Shown here piece after piece: positions 55,664-64,000 of a DNA stretch of 64,000 nt (position 1 is its first letter; every line of letters starts with the position of its first letter). The notes under the pieces were generated by a model that was given only the letters and a program-made list of their open reading frames with translations, ran no database searches and had not been told where the DNA came from. The translations under genes and the position numbers were made by a program. Origin of the DNA: Saprospiraceae bacterium (lineage in GTDB: Bacteria > Bacteroidota > Bacteroidia > Chitinophagales > Saprospiraceae); NCBI GenBank assembly GCA_016715465.1, contig JADKAA010000024.1:124001-188000 (forward strand). The letters are read 5' to 3'.

Positions 55664-55765
55664 ATTGCTTGTTCAGTGGTTAGTTGAAGGATTTTATTAC
55701 GTATATTGTTTTGTGGTTTCAGACAATTTAGCGATTCGAAATTGCCAACTTTTTGTAGCTGCAAA
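55664..55765 (+). repeat. Broken attC-like site G
   Basis: Shares CAGTGGTTAnTTGAA and TTTTGTGGT with the loop of site A, and the 22-nt segment at 55744-55765 equals 41815-41836 of site C at 21 positions. It stops exactly before the ACGTT that would complete the site; unrelated sequence (CCAAATCACCCGG) follows. The left boundary AAC is also absent. Confidence 0.6.
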
Positions 55766-55817
55766 CCAAATCACCCGGTGATCGGGATAAAATTAGTAAA
55801 CCAATAAAAAGGCATTT

Positions 55818-57455
55818 ATGATACAAAGAATTATAGTTGTATTGCTCTGTTTGCTGAGCATGACCCTTGCTTATGGGCAGAGTTGGCAGGATACGGTGGC
55901 TTTGATCGAAAATGCCATGAGCCGTTACTTGGCTGAAAATCCGGGTTGCCAGTTGTCCATTCAGCGGCATAGCCAACTCATCTTCTCGAAGGCCTGGGGC
56001 ATGGCCGATCTGGAACACCAGGCTGCCCTCACGCCTGCTTCTGTCATCGAGGCCGGCTCCGTTTCAAAACAGTTTACGGCGGCGGCGCTGCTTTTGTTGG
56101 AGCAGCAGGGAAGACTTTCGCTTAATGACGATGTGCGCAAATATGTGCCGGAATTGCCCGACTACGGCCATGTCATCCGGCTGCAACACCTCGTACACCA
56201 TACCAGTGGCCTGCGCGACTGGGGTGCGGTGGCCGCCGTCTCCGGCTGGCCGCGGACCACCAAAACCTACACCAATGACGATGCCCTGGACATCATGGCG
56301 ATGCAGCAGTCGCTCAACAACAAACCCGGCGACGAATTCATTTACAGCAATTCTAATTACAACCTCATGGCCATCATTGTTGACAGGGTGAGCGGACTTA
56401 GCCTTGCCGAATTCACCCGCCAGTATATTTTTGAGCCCGCAGGCATGACCCATACCCAGTGGCGTGACAATTTCAAGCGCATAGTACCCGGCAGGGCAAT
56501 GGCCTATGCCTATGGTACCGAAGGATATGAAACCGATATGCCCAATGAATATGTATATGGCAATGGGGGACTGCTGACAACCACCGAAGACCTGCTGCGA
56601 TGGATGTCTTATTGCAGCGAAGGAAAGTTGGGCAAGCCTTCTTTGTGGGAAAAACAGATCATGATCCTGCCTTTCAACAATGGCGCCGCCAACAACTATG
56701 CTGCCGGCCTGTTTATCCAAAAATTTAAAGGCTGGTCTTGCATCACCCACAGTGGGGCCACCGCGTCTTACCGGGCCAACCTGGAACTGTTTCCTGAATT
56801 AGGACTTTCGATCGCCGTCCTCAGTAATACCTCGCGCTATGATTCTTCGGCGGTGAATGTCGCAGCATCTATCCGCTCCCTGATGGTAAAAGCAAAAGAC
56901 GATTATAACGCGCCGGCTCCCAACAAAGCCATCGCATCACCGGACAGGGAAAATCTGGCCACTTATGCGGGCTGGTACAAGAATACGCGGGATGGCAGTA
57001 GTGTAAAAGTGGATCTGACAGAAGCAGGCCTTACCTACAAAACCAGACCTTTGCTGGCCCTGACCGAAACCCGCTTTGCCTTTCCAATTGGCCCCATGTT
57101 GGTGGAAATGCAGGGAGGCAAAGAAATTTTACTCATCAATCCTGCACTCGATACCCAACGGCTGTTGCGCGTTGAGGCTGCTGTTGAAAATGCACCGGAA
57201 AACGAATTTTATGAGGGTCGCTATTATTCTGCTGAAACCGGATCATACCTGACCATTTACCGAAAGGATAATTCCTGGAGGCTTAAACTTAAAAAGGACA
57301 TGGACTTTCCCTTAAAGCCGACCTGCAAAGATGGCTTCACCATGGATGAATTTGGTGGCGATCTGAACTTTATGGTGAATCCGGGAAGCAGGAAAAGTAA
57401 GTTGTCCATCAGCGTGAGCAGGGCCAGGAATGTATTGTTTGAAAAAGTGGAATGA
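55818..57455 (+). CDS. Serine hydrolase of beta-lactamase/class C (AmpC-like) family
   Basis: 545-aa exported protein: signal peptide MIQRIIVVLLCLLSMTLAYG, then a penicillin-binding-protein/class C beta-lactamase-like domain (about residues 30-360). The nucleophile motif SxxK is S81-V-S-K84 (EAGSVSKQFTAAALL), the second motif YSN is in FIYSNSNYNLMAI, and the third is HSG (CITHSGATASYR). The C-terminal ~180 residues form a lipocalin-like beta domain (YAGWYKNTRDGSSVKV; FYEGRYYSAETGSYLTIY), typical of Bacteroidota serine hydrolases acting on peptides or esters rather than antibiotics. Complete and monocistronic. Confidence 0.88.
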   Translation: MIQRIIVVLLCLLSMTLAYGQSWQDTVALIENAMSRYLAENPGCQLSIQRHSQLIFSKAWGMADLEHQAALTPASVIEAGSVSKQFTAAALLLLEQQGRLSLNDDVRKYVPELPDYGHVIRLQHLVHHTSGLRDWGAVAAVSGWPRTTKTYTNDDALDIMAMQQSLNNKPGDEFIYSNSNYNLMAIIVDRVSGLSLAEFTRQYIFEPAGMTHTQWRDNFKRIVPGRAMAYAYGTEGYETDMPNEYVYGNGGLLTTTEDLLRWMSYCSEGKLGKPSLWEKQIMILPFNNGAANNYAAGLFIQKFKGWSCITHSGATASYRANLELFPELGLSIAVLSNTSRYDSSAVNVAASIRSLMVKAKDDYNAPAPNKAIASPDRENLATYAGWYKNTRDGSSVKVDLTEAGLTYKTRPLLALTETRFAFPIGPMLVEMQGGKEILLINPALDTQRLLRVEAAVENAPENEFYEGRYYSAETGSYLTIYRKDNSWRLKLKKDMDFPLKPTCKDGFTMDEFGGDLNFMVNPGSRKSKLSISVSRARNVLFEKVE

Positions 57456-57598
57456 TTTCGTCGTTTAATTTTTTGAAATCATGGGTATCAACGGCTATTT
57501 CTAATGCAGCTTACTTTCTAAATTATTTATACTTTTGTGAGAAGCCATTAAACAACAATGACAAAATATCTTTTGAATTAAAAATTTAAAATGACAGA

Positions 57599-58129
57599 AT
57601 GAGATACCCGGAAAAAACATTTTTGCAAGTACTCATCTTTTCCGGATTGTTGGTGGCTTGCGGTCAGTCCGGTCAGCAGACCGGAACACAGTCGCTGCCT
57701 CAGGTGGATTCCATAACCCTATTGGAAAATCAGGCAGAATCCGCCAATGTGGCCAGACTGGACAGCATCGAAAAAGCCAACAGCGAAAGTGTGCTGGCCT
57801 CAGGTGACGATGGCACCAAAGCCTACATCAACAAACAGGACAGTACCATCAGCCTGTTCGCCAACATACGCAAAGACCACCGCATCATCGGCTACAGCAA
57901 ACCGGACATTCATTCGGACCGTTTGCTGATGATCTCTGTATTTACCAGCGATGTGGAAAACAATCCCTTCAGTCGTCAGCTGGGTGCGTATTACGATACA
58001 TCTGGCATGGAAGATATGTTGCTGAAATACCAGGGCACAAAAGGCGACTTCATCGAAGTACTGGCACTGGGACACGGTAGCATCGAGACCACCATGTACA
58101 TGGAGAAAAAATGGGTGGAATTTGAATGA
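57599..58129 (+). CDS. Lipoprotein of unknown function
   Basis: 176-aa predicted lipoprotein: FLQVLIFSGLLVACGQ with lipobox LVAC. A low-complexity linker rich in Gln, Thr and Glu (about residues 24-65) is followed by a compact domain (ISLFANIRKDHRIIGYSKPD, then DRLLMISVFTSDVENNPF, GDFIEVLALGHGSIETTMYM) that ends close to the C-terminus. I do not recognise the domain. It stands alone, between a serine hydrolase and a frameshifted VOC gene. Confidence 0.6.
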   Translation: MRYPEKTFLQVLIFSGLLVACGQSGQQTGTQSLPQVDSITLLENQAESANVARLDSIEKANSESVLASGDDGTKAYINKQDSTISLFANIRKDHRIIGYSKPDIHSDRLLMISVFTSDVENNPFSRQLGAYYDTSGMEDMLLKYQGTKGDFIEVLALGHGSIETTMYMEKKWVEFE

Positions 58130-58272
58130 CCGCGATTTGATTCCTCGGGTCGAAACAGAAATACAGATAGGCAGATAATTTACTAATTTTGGGTATTTTC
58201 GTCTTTCATTGGTTAAATAAAGTACCCAGGTCTGCAAAAACAATTCATGCGTTTTAACTTAAAATAAGCTTT

Positions 58273-59113
58273 ATGACATCTCCAATCTATCCCTGTTTAT
58301 GGTTCGACAACCAGGCAAGCGAGGCGGCAAAATTTTACTGCGACCTGTTTCCAAACTCAGCCATTACGTCTGATCAGCCCATGGTCGTTAATTTTTGAGC
58401 TCGACGGCTTAAAGGTGATGGGACTCAATGGGGGCCCGCATTTTTCAATTACGCCGGCTATTTCCATGTTTGTGACCTGTGAGTCCGATGAGGAGATCGA
58501 TGTTTTAGGGCAAAAACTAAGTGAAGGAGGAAAGGTTTACATACCCCTGGGCAAATACGACTGGAGCGATTATTACGGCTGGTGTGCAGATCGATTTGGC
58601 CTTACCTGGCAATTGTACAAAGGTAAAATGGACGAGGTAAAGCAAAAAATTGTGCCCTCTTTTCTTTTTGCCAATGACCAATATGGTAAGGCCGATGAGG
58701 CGGTGAAATTTTATACTTCCCTGTTTAAAGATTCAGAAATCCAGGGCATCATGTATTATGGTGCAGATGGTCCCCAGCCCGAAGGAAAGGTGATGCATGC
58801 GCAGTTCATTCTCGATGGTGGGGTATATATGGCCATGGACGGAGAAGGCGACCACCATTTTGGTTTCAACGAAGCGATGTCTTTTGTACTGGAATGCGAG
58901 ACCCAGGAAGAGATCGACCATTACTGGGCTGCCATCACCGCGGAAGGGCAGGAAAGCCGGTGTGGCTGGTGCAAGGACAAGTTTGGCGTATCCTGGCAGA
59001 TCATTCCGGCCGTGCTGAAACAACTGATGGCCGACCCTGCAAAAAGTCAACAGGTGATGCAGGCTTTTTTGCAAATGAACAAGTTTGACCTGGCTACCTT
59101 GTTGGCCATCTGA
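58273..59113 (+). pseudogene. PhnB-like VOC protein, 1-nt frameshift near N-terminus
   Basis: Two-module VOC protein of the PhnB/3-demethylubiquinone-methyltransferase-like type. The true start is at 58273: MTSPIYPCLWFDNQASEAAK, then FYCDLFPNSAITSDQPMVVN, where the T5 run 58392-58396 makes a premature stop. Dropping one T joins it to FELDGLKVMGLNGGPHF in the frame that stays open to 59113. Both modules are then complete: IYPCLWFDNQASEAAKFY in the first and SFLFANDQYGKADEAVKFYT in the second, with WYGWCADRFGLTWQ-type repeats. Probably enzymatic but the substrate is unknown. Error or real lesion. Confidence 0.88.
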
Positions 59114-59541
59114 TTTACTTTTTTACCAATGAGCTGCATTTATAAATTAATTGATGTTTCTGCGTCGGGTCTGCTAAATAGGATAGCGTTTACCCTTCTG
59201 AATGCAGAGACCTTAATTTTATAATTAAAGAAATATTCACTTGCGGTTTTCCACACCGCATTGTGTAAAAATAGAATACTCAAATTTCAGGGAACATCTG
59301 CGCTGATTTGTCTCAATGAATGACTATCCCGCCGATTACTTTTTAGCACAGCAAATATTATTTTAAAATGGCATTCAATCCATTGAGATGTTGAATGATT
59401 ATTTTGGAATGACTGCATTTAGGCAATTTTATACTGATAGATAAAATTTTGTGTTTGTATATACATTAAAAATATTTATAATATAATAGGTCTTTTTTAT
59501 ACATTTACGTTGTCTTTTTATTCAAACTAAATACCACCATC
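59114..59541. other. AT-rich intergenic region
   Basis: No gene. It must contain the promoter of the secreted-protein operon starting at 59542; TATACATTTACG at about 59497 resembles a Bacteroidota -7 box. Nothing else recognised. Confidence 0.4.
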
Positions 59542-59988
59542 ATGGCAAAGACTTTTTTGTTTACGTTAATGGCTTTATTTTTGATCACCGGACTTCAGGC
59601 CCAGGAGATCATGTTGCTCAAGACCTCCGGCAAAGTGGTCATCGGTGATACCACCCAGATCACTACCCCCGGCAATTACAACCTGTACGTGCAACACGGC
59701 ATCCTTACGGAAAGAGTAAAGGTATCGCTGAAGAATACTGCAGACTGGTCAGACCAAGCCTTTCAGCAAACGCCTGCCCTTACAGAAGTAAAAGCCAGCA
59801 TCGAAGAAAAGAGCCACCTGCCGGCCATGCCTTCTGCCACCCAATTAGTCAATTCTGGGTACGAAGTCACCCAGATGGACGCCAAACTACTGGCGCAAAT
59901 AGAATGGCTTTGGCAGTACACCATAAAACTTCATGAAGAAAACGAAGCGCTTAAGGTCCGGTTAAAAGCACTGGAAGAAAAGAAATAA
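59542..59988 (+). CDS. Secreted small protein with S74-chaperone-like coiled-coil tail
   Basis: 148-aa exported protein (signal MAKTFLFTLMALFLITGLQA). After a short beta segment (SGKVVIGDTTQITTPGNYNL) it shows YVQHGILTERVKVSLKNTAD, then EVKASIEEKSHLPAMPSATQ and a C-terminal coiled coil (LHEENEALKVRLKALEEK). This pattern is the one found at the end of many large Bacteroidota surface proteins, resembling peptidase S74/tail-fibre chaperone tails, but here occurs as a stand-alone gene. It starts an operon: the DUF1800 gene follows after 43 bp. Confidence 0.75.
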   Translation: MAKTFLFTLMALFLITGLQAQEIMLLKTSGKVVIGDTTQITTPGNYNLYVQHGILTERVKVSLKNTADWSDQAFQQTPALTEVKASIEEKSHLPAMPSATQLVNSGYEVTQMDAKLLAQIEWLWQYTIKLHEENEALKVRLKALEEKK

Positions 59989-60031
59989 CCAAAAGTGTAG
60001 CACTTCATTCTTTAACCTTTAGCTTTTCAAC

Positions 60032-61810
60032 ATGAGGATAATATCACGTTTAATTGTTTTTTTCAGCCTGCTCTCTCCCGGGTATGCGCAGCCCGACACC
60101 ATTACCATCGGCTTTGGCGAATACGCGGGTGTTTCGGTCACATCAAGCACCAGCATCGCCTCGCCTGTAAATACTTTATTACAGGATGGATACCTGCCCA
60201 ACCTGAATGCAGCGTCACGTTTCCTGTCACAGGCTACCCTTGGCTACAACATGGAAGACATCGATGAAGTCAGCGATATGGGCATCGAAGACTGGATTGA
60301 CTCCCAGTTTATAAAACCCATACCGTTTACTTTAAAAAATAAGGTCAAAGAATACCACAACTTTGTGCGCACGGCCACAAACACACCCACTGCCGGTCAG
60401 AGTTACCGCATGTGGTCATACGCCTGGTGGCAATACCACATGGCTTCACCCGACGCTTTAAGACAACGGGTAGCCCTCGCGCTCAGCGAATTGTTTGTCA
60501 TCTCCGATAAATCGGCCTTCGCTTCCAATGCATACGCCTTGTCCAGTTACTACGACGTGCTGATGAACAACGCCTTTACAAATTACCGCGACCTCATGGA
60601 AGACGTGACCTTTCACCCGTCCATGGGCGTCTACCTCACCTACCTAAACAATCCAAAATCCAATCCGGCGACCAACCAGTTTCCCGATGAAAATTATGCA
60701 CGTGAACTCATGCAACTTTTCACCATAGGCACTTCAAAACTCAACATGGACGGCACCCTCATGACAAATGCCAACGGCCAGCCCATCCAAACGTACAACA
60801 ATACAGACATCGCCGAATTTGCCAAGGTGTTCACCGGACTTTCCTGGGCAGACCGCACCACCTTCAACCGCACTGCAGCCAACGACACGAGTTATACCCT
60901 GCCCATGATCATGTTCAATACTTCCCACGAGCCGGGTCAAAAATTATTGCTGAATGGCTTTGTAGTGCCCAACAGAAATCCGATCGATGGCATTGCCGAC
61001 ATTCAGGATGCCATTACCAACCTCTTCAACCATCCCAATACCCCTCCTTTTGTGGCTAAATTTTTAATCCAGCGACTGGTCACTTCCAACCCCTCTCCTG
61101 CTTTCGTGAGCCGGGTTGCCAATACCTTTGTCAACAATGGTCAGGGCGTCCGCGGAGACATGAAGGCCATCATCAGGGCTGTCTTACTCGACCCGGAAGC
61201 AAAATCCTGTAACAGTGGTGAAGAAACAGATTTCGGTGCCCTCAGGGAACCCTTCATTCGTTACGTTCAAATAAACAAAGCTTTTGATGCCAGTACCCTC
61301 AGCGGCAACTACCGGAATGACATGGACTATGTCTATCGTTTTGTGCAACAGAAACCACTCACTTCGCCTAGCGTGTTCAACTTCTTCCAGCAGGACTACC
61401 AACCCATTGGTTCGATCGAAGAAGCAGGACTTGTAGCTCCTGAATTTCAGATCACCAATGCCCAGACCATCATGGGTTATGTAAATAGCCTGTACCGGTT
61501 TGTCATCCAGGAAAATGTTGCAGATGAGTACGACCTGTACACCAATGAAGACGACGCCACCTATACCAATCAGATTTCCACCATCGACTTAAACGACGAG
61601 GTCCTGCTCACCGACAACAATAAACTGCATATCCTGCTCGACCGGTTAAACCTTTTACTGGCTCAGGGCAGGTTGAGTCAGCCATCCCTCACGACCATTA
61701 AAAACGTGCTGGTAGAATTTCCAAACGGCACAACAACCGAAAAACGGGACCGGGTGCGCCTGGCCATCTACCTTATGATGTCCTCACCGGAATACCTCAT
61801 CAACAGATAA
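60032..61810 (+). CDS. DUF1800-family secreted protein
   Basis: 592-aa exported protein (signal MRIISRLIVFFSLLSPGYAQ) of the DUF1800 family: AASRFLSQATLGYNMEDIDE, then WIDSQFIKP, RQRVALALSELFVIS, MEDVTFHPSMGVYLTYLNNP, DENYARELMQLFTIGTSKLN and GTEINSH-like later regions are all recognisable, and the C-terminus RVRLAIYLMMSSPEYLINR is the family's standard ending. DUF1800 genes are nearly always paired with a DUF1501 gene, as here, 7 bp downstream; the pair is thought to act in extracytoplasmic assembly or degradation, with no proven reaction. Confidence 0.9.
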   Translation: MRIISRLIVFFSLLSPGYAQPDTITIGFGEYAGVSVTSSTSIASPVNTLLQDGYLPNLNAASRFLSQATLGYNMEDIDEVSDMGIEDWIDSQFIKPIPFTLKNKVKEYHNFVRTATNTPTAGQSYRMWSYAWWQYHMASPDALRQRVALALSELFVISDKSAFASNAYALSSYYDVLMNNAFTNYRDLMEDVTFHPSMGVYLTYLNNPKSNPATNQFPDENYARELMQLFTIGTSKLNMDGTLMTNANGQPIQTYNNTDIAEFAKVFTGLSWADRTTFNRTAANDTSYTLPMIMFNTSHEPGQKLLLNGFVVPNRNPIDGIADIQDAITNLFNHPNTPPFVAKFLIQRLVTSNPSPAFVSRVANTFVNNGQGVRGDMKAIIRAVLLDPEAKSCNSGEETDFGALREPFIRYVQINKAFDASTLSGNYRNDMDYVYRFVQQKPLTSPSVFNFFQQDYQPIGSIEEAGLVAPEFQITNAQTIMGYVNSLYRFVIQENVADEYDLYTNEDDATYTNQISTIDLNDEVLLTDNNKLHILLDRLNLLLAQGRLSQPSLTTIKNVLVEFPNGTTTEKRDRVRLAIYLMMSSPEYLINR

Positions 61811-61817
61811 TCGACAC

Positions 61818-63272
61818 ATGAGTAAAAGAAAAATAAGCAGAAGAGATTTTTTAGGAGAAGCCGCCTGCGCAGCCCTGGGTTCCATGACCTTGTACAATTC
61901 ATTTGTCAACCTGGGCCTCATCAGCGCAGCAGCCACCAGACCCCATGTGATCAGCAATCCCAATGATTATAAAGCCATGGTCTGTATCCTGCTCGCGGGT
62001 GGTGCCGACAGCTACAATTTTTTGGTACCAACTGAGCCAGCTGAGTATGCACAATACGTGACCACCAGGGGATCACTGGCCCTGAGCAACAGCGCCACAC
62101 CTACACAGTTGTTGCCATTGAACTACAACAACAATGGTCGCACTTTTTCGGTCAATGCCGCCATGGCTCAGGTGCAGAATTTATTCAATACCGGCAAACT
62201 TTCTTTTGTATCCAACATTGGCACCCTCATCGAACCCATTGCCAATAAAACGGAATACACATCAGGCACAAAAAAGATACCCCTTGGCCTGTACAGCCAT
62301 TCCGATCAGATTATGCAGTGGCAGACCTCCGTACCGCAAAGCAGAAGTGCAGTAGGTGTCGCAGGCAGGATGGCCGATATCCTCCACGACCTCAACACCA
62401 TTCCCGAGGCTTCCATGAACATTTCGCTGGCCGGTAAAAACAGGTGGCAGTCCGGAAACGAGACCAATGAGTTTTCCATCAGCAACTCCACCACGGCAGC
62501 CACCATTGGCTATACCAATTATTCTACCGGTCTGTCCAATGCGGGCTTCCTCAACGATCTGAAAAACGACGCCATGGACGGCCTCGCCACCCAACAATAT
62601 GCCAACCTCTTCCACCAGACCATCGGGCAGTTGAACAAATCTACTTCCGAAAGCATCGAACTCTACAAAGTGGCTCTGTCCAACCTCGTGCCGCTGGCCA
62701 CCCCTTTTTCGGCGACCAACTTGTCCAATGATCTGAAGAAAATTGCAGAGCTCATCAAGGTGCGAAGTTTTCTCGGCGCACAACGGCAGACCTTTTTTGT
62801 ATCCTACGGAGGCTGGGATCACCACGACGATGTGATCAACAATCAAAACCTCATGTTGCCCATCCTAAGCAATGCCCTCAACGAATTCAACAATGCCATC
62901 ACCGAACTCAATTTGCAGGACAACGTGGTGACCTTTACCATTTCAGATTTTGCGCGTACCCTCACCTCCAACGGCAATGGCTCTGACCATGCCTGGGGTG
63001 GAAACAGCATGATCATGGGCGGACCCATAAATGGCGGACAAATTTTTGGGGATTACCCGTCACTTAGTCTTACATCCCCTTTGAATTTGTCGAGCAGAGG
63101 CCTGGTGCTGCCCACCACTTCTGTGGACGAGTTTTATGCGGAGATCGCACTGTGGTTTGGCGTTTCACCCAATGACCTCAGCTACATCCTGCCCAACATC
63201 TGTAATTTTTATTCACCCAATTCCTGTCCGGCACCGGTGCCTTCCGGCTATATGCCCATAGGCATGTTTTAA
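61818..63272 (+). CDS. DUF1501-family protein with Tat signal
   Basis: 484-aa protein with a twin-arginine export signal (MSKRKISRRDFLGEAACAAL). The DUF1501 domain, related to sulfatase/alkaline-phosphatase folds, is full length: MVCILLAGGADSYNFLVPTE, LYSHSDQIMQWQTS, GVAGRMADIL, FFVSYGGWDHHDDV, TISDFARTLTSNGNGSDHAW, then GGNSMIMGGPINGGQIFGDY. It is encoded 7 bp after its partner DUF1800 gene and 19 bp before a PA14-type secreted protein gene, so the four genes form one operon. No reaction is established for this family. Confidence 0.92.
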   Translation: MSKRKISRRDFLGEAACAALGSMTLYNSFVNLGLISAAATRPHVISNPNDYKAMVCILLAGGADSYNFLVPTEPAEYAQYVTTRGSLALSNSATPTQLLPLNYNNNGRTFSVNAAMAQVQNLFNTGKLSFVSNIGTLIEPIANKTEYTSGTKKIPLGLYSHSDQIMQWQTSVPQSRSAVGVAGRMADILHDLNTIPEASMNISLAGKNRWQSGNETNEFSISNSTTAATIGYTNYSTGLSNAGFLNDLKNDAMDGLATQQYANLFHQTIGQLNKSTSESIELYKVALSNLVPLATPFSATNLSNDLKKIAELIKVRSFLGAQRQTFFVSYGGWDHHDDVINNQNLMLPILSNALNEFNNAITELNLQDNVVTFTISDFARTLTSNGNGSDHAWGGNSMIMGGPINGGQIFGDYPSLSLTSPLNLSSRGLVLPTTSVDEFYAEIALWFGVSPNDLSYILPNICNFYSPNSCPAPVPSGYMPIGMF

Positions 63273-63291
63273 TATTCAAAACAGAAACGGA

Positions 63292-64000
63292 ATGAAGCAA
63301 AGAATACAATATACCTTTCTGGCCATCGTGATCGCTGCCTCTGTTTACGGACAGCAAATCTGTGTGGGTACCCCGGGACAAATCACCTGGCAGGTCTATC
63401 GCGGTTTATATGACGATGAGATCAACGAGCTGGTCACCTGGCCCGATTTTCCCAACCATCCCTACGACACTAAAACGTTGTACAGTTCAAAATCTGAGGT
63501 CAACTTCGACAATGCCATGGGTGCCATGATGCGCGGTTTTATTTATGTGCCGCAGTCCGATTCTGTCACCTTCAACCTCACCGGCAATGAGCAGGCGCGG
63601 TTTTATCTGAGCACCAATGCAGATCCCGCCAATAAGGTTTTAAGGGCTTACCTCAATGCCTATACCAATGCCGAAGAATATACCAAGTACTCCACACAAA
63701 CTTCTGTGAAACTCTATTTGCAGGCCGGCGTAAATTACTACTTTGAGATCCTGTACGTCGATGGCACGGGAAGTGATTATGCAAATTTATTCTGGAAGGC
63801 CCCTTTTGTGGACATCAACAACTGGAAACCCATAACGGCCGGCTTCCTTAAAAACATAGCCTGTTTACCGGCAGTCTGCCCGGTACGCGGCACAGCCTGC
63901 GACGATGGCGACGCCACCACTACCGGCGACATCGAGGATGGCAACTGTCACTGCACGGGCAAGAAAGCCTCTGCAAATACCTGCATAGGCGAAAGAGGTA
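63292..64000 (+). CDS. Secreted PA14-like protein, N-terminal part (runs off right edge)
   Basis: 236 codons open to the window end. Signal peptide MKQRIQYTFLAIVIAASVYG, then a PA14-like beta-sandwich (TWQVYRGLYDDEINELVTWP, GFIYVPQSDSVTFNLTGNEQ, FYLSTNADPANK, VKLYLQAGVNYYFEILYVDG, DYANLFWKAP; about residues 25-190), a module that binds carbohydrate. A Cys-rich segment follows (CPVRGTACDDGDATTTGDIE, DGNCHCTG), like 'CDDGDxxTxxD' linkers of large surface proteins. Probably a long cell-surface protein; continues beyond the window. Confidence 0.8.
   Translation, partial: MKQRIQYTFLAIVIAASVYGQQICVGTPGQITWQVYRGLYDDEINELVTWPDFPNHPYDTKTLYSSKSEVNFDNAMGAMMRGFIYVPQSDSVTFNLTGNEQARFYLSTNADPANKVLRAYLNAYTNAEEYTKYSTQTSVKLYLQAGVNYYFEILYVDGTGSDYANLFWKAPFVDINNWKPITAGFLKNIACLPAVCPVRGTACDDGDATTTGDIEDGNCHCTGKKASANTCIGERG

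Overview
This window looks like a chromosomal segment of a Bacteroidota bacterium, probably near the Saprospiria/Chitinophagia. The grounds are type IX secretion C-terminal sorting domains (23.5 and 48.7 kb), a DUF1800/DUF1501 pair, BNR/VPS10-type 'glycosyl hydrolases', DUF6660 upstream of a CusA-TolC fusion, TAnnTTTG-like -7 boxes and weak Shine-Dalgarno signals. The genus is inference. No rRNA, tRNA, CRISPR array, integrase or phage structural gene was seen.

Layout. 1-7 kb: 5' part of katG (minus strand), a small unknown gene, a DinB-like protein, a secreted six-hairpin glycosidase lipoprotein and a CLC chloride transporter with CBS domains. 7.1-15.9 kb: a heavy-metal resistance block that starts with an IS30 transposase remnant and holds DUF6660, a CusA-TolC fusion, a CusB-like adaptor and a Zn/Cd/Pb-type P-type ATPase; the three large genes each carry one disabling lesion. 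16-29 kb: ordinary chromosomal genes (lipoproteins, BNR propellers, a membrane-anchored winged-helix regulator, DUF2255, DUF1348, VOC, ureohydrolase, DUF2071, a 5'-truncated phosphoribosyltransferase).

29.6-46.9 kb is an AT-rich accessory island. It carries a type II restriction-modification locus (HTH controller with a 17-bp palindromic operator, DNA methyltransferase, AIPR abortive-infection protein, TdeIII-like endonuclease), then an unknown 516-aa protein tightly coupled to a two-HKD phospholipase-D-like protein that is split by a 1333-bp IS4-type element, then a cupin pseudogene, a GNAT, a nuclease-like/RAMA fusion, an O-methyltransferase and a UvrD helicase with an inserted nuclease-like segment. 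The genes of this island are separated by about 135-bp imperfect palindromes that behave like integron attC sites: they lie just 3' of the genes, and in two independent cases the first bases of a cassette are the exact reverse complement of the start of that same cassette's site. I read the island as an integrase-less gene-cassette array loaded with defence genes. This and the unknown/PLD pair are the most interesting content.

47-64 kb: a VWA protein, an FG-GAP T9SS protein, a TIMP-like secreted protein, an IS110-family element with a candidate bridge-RNA region, a lipoprotein, a five-copy ~132-bp GC-rich tandem repeat, another DinB-like protein, an HNH nuclease followed by a broken attC-like site, a serine hydrolase, a lipoprotein, a frameshifted VOC gene, and a secreted-protein operon (S74-chaperone-like tail, DUF1800, DUF1501, PA14 protein running off the end).

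Caution: many otherwise conserved genes carry exactly one 1-nt indel at or beside short homopolymers (CusB, ATPase, AIPR, helicase tail, VOC, and four in the IS4 transposase). Some or all of these may be assembly errors rather than true pseudogenes.
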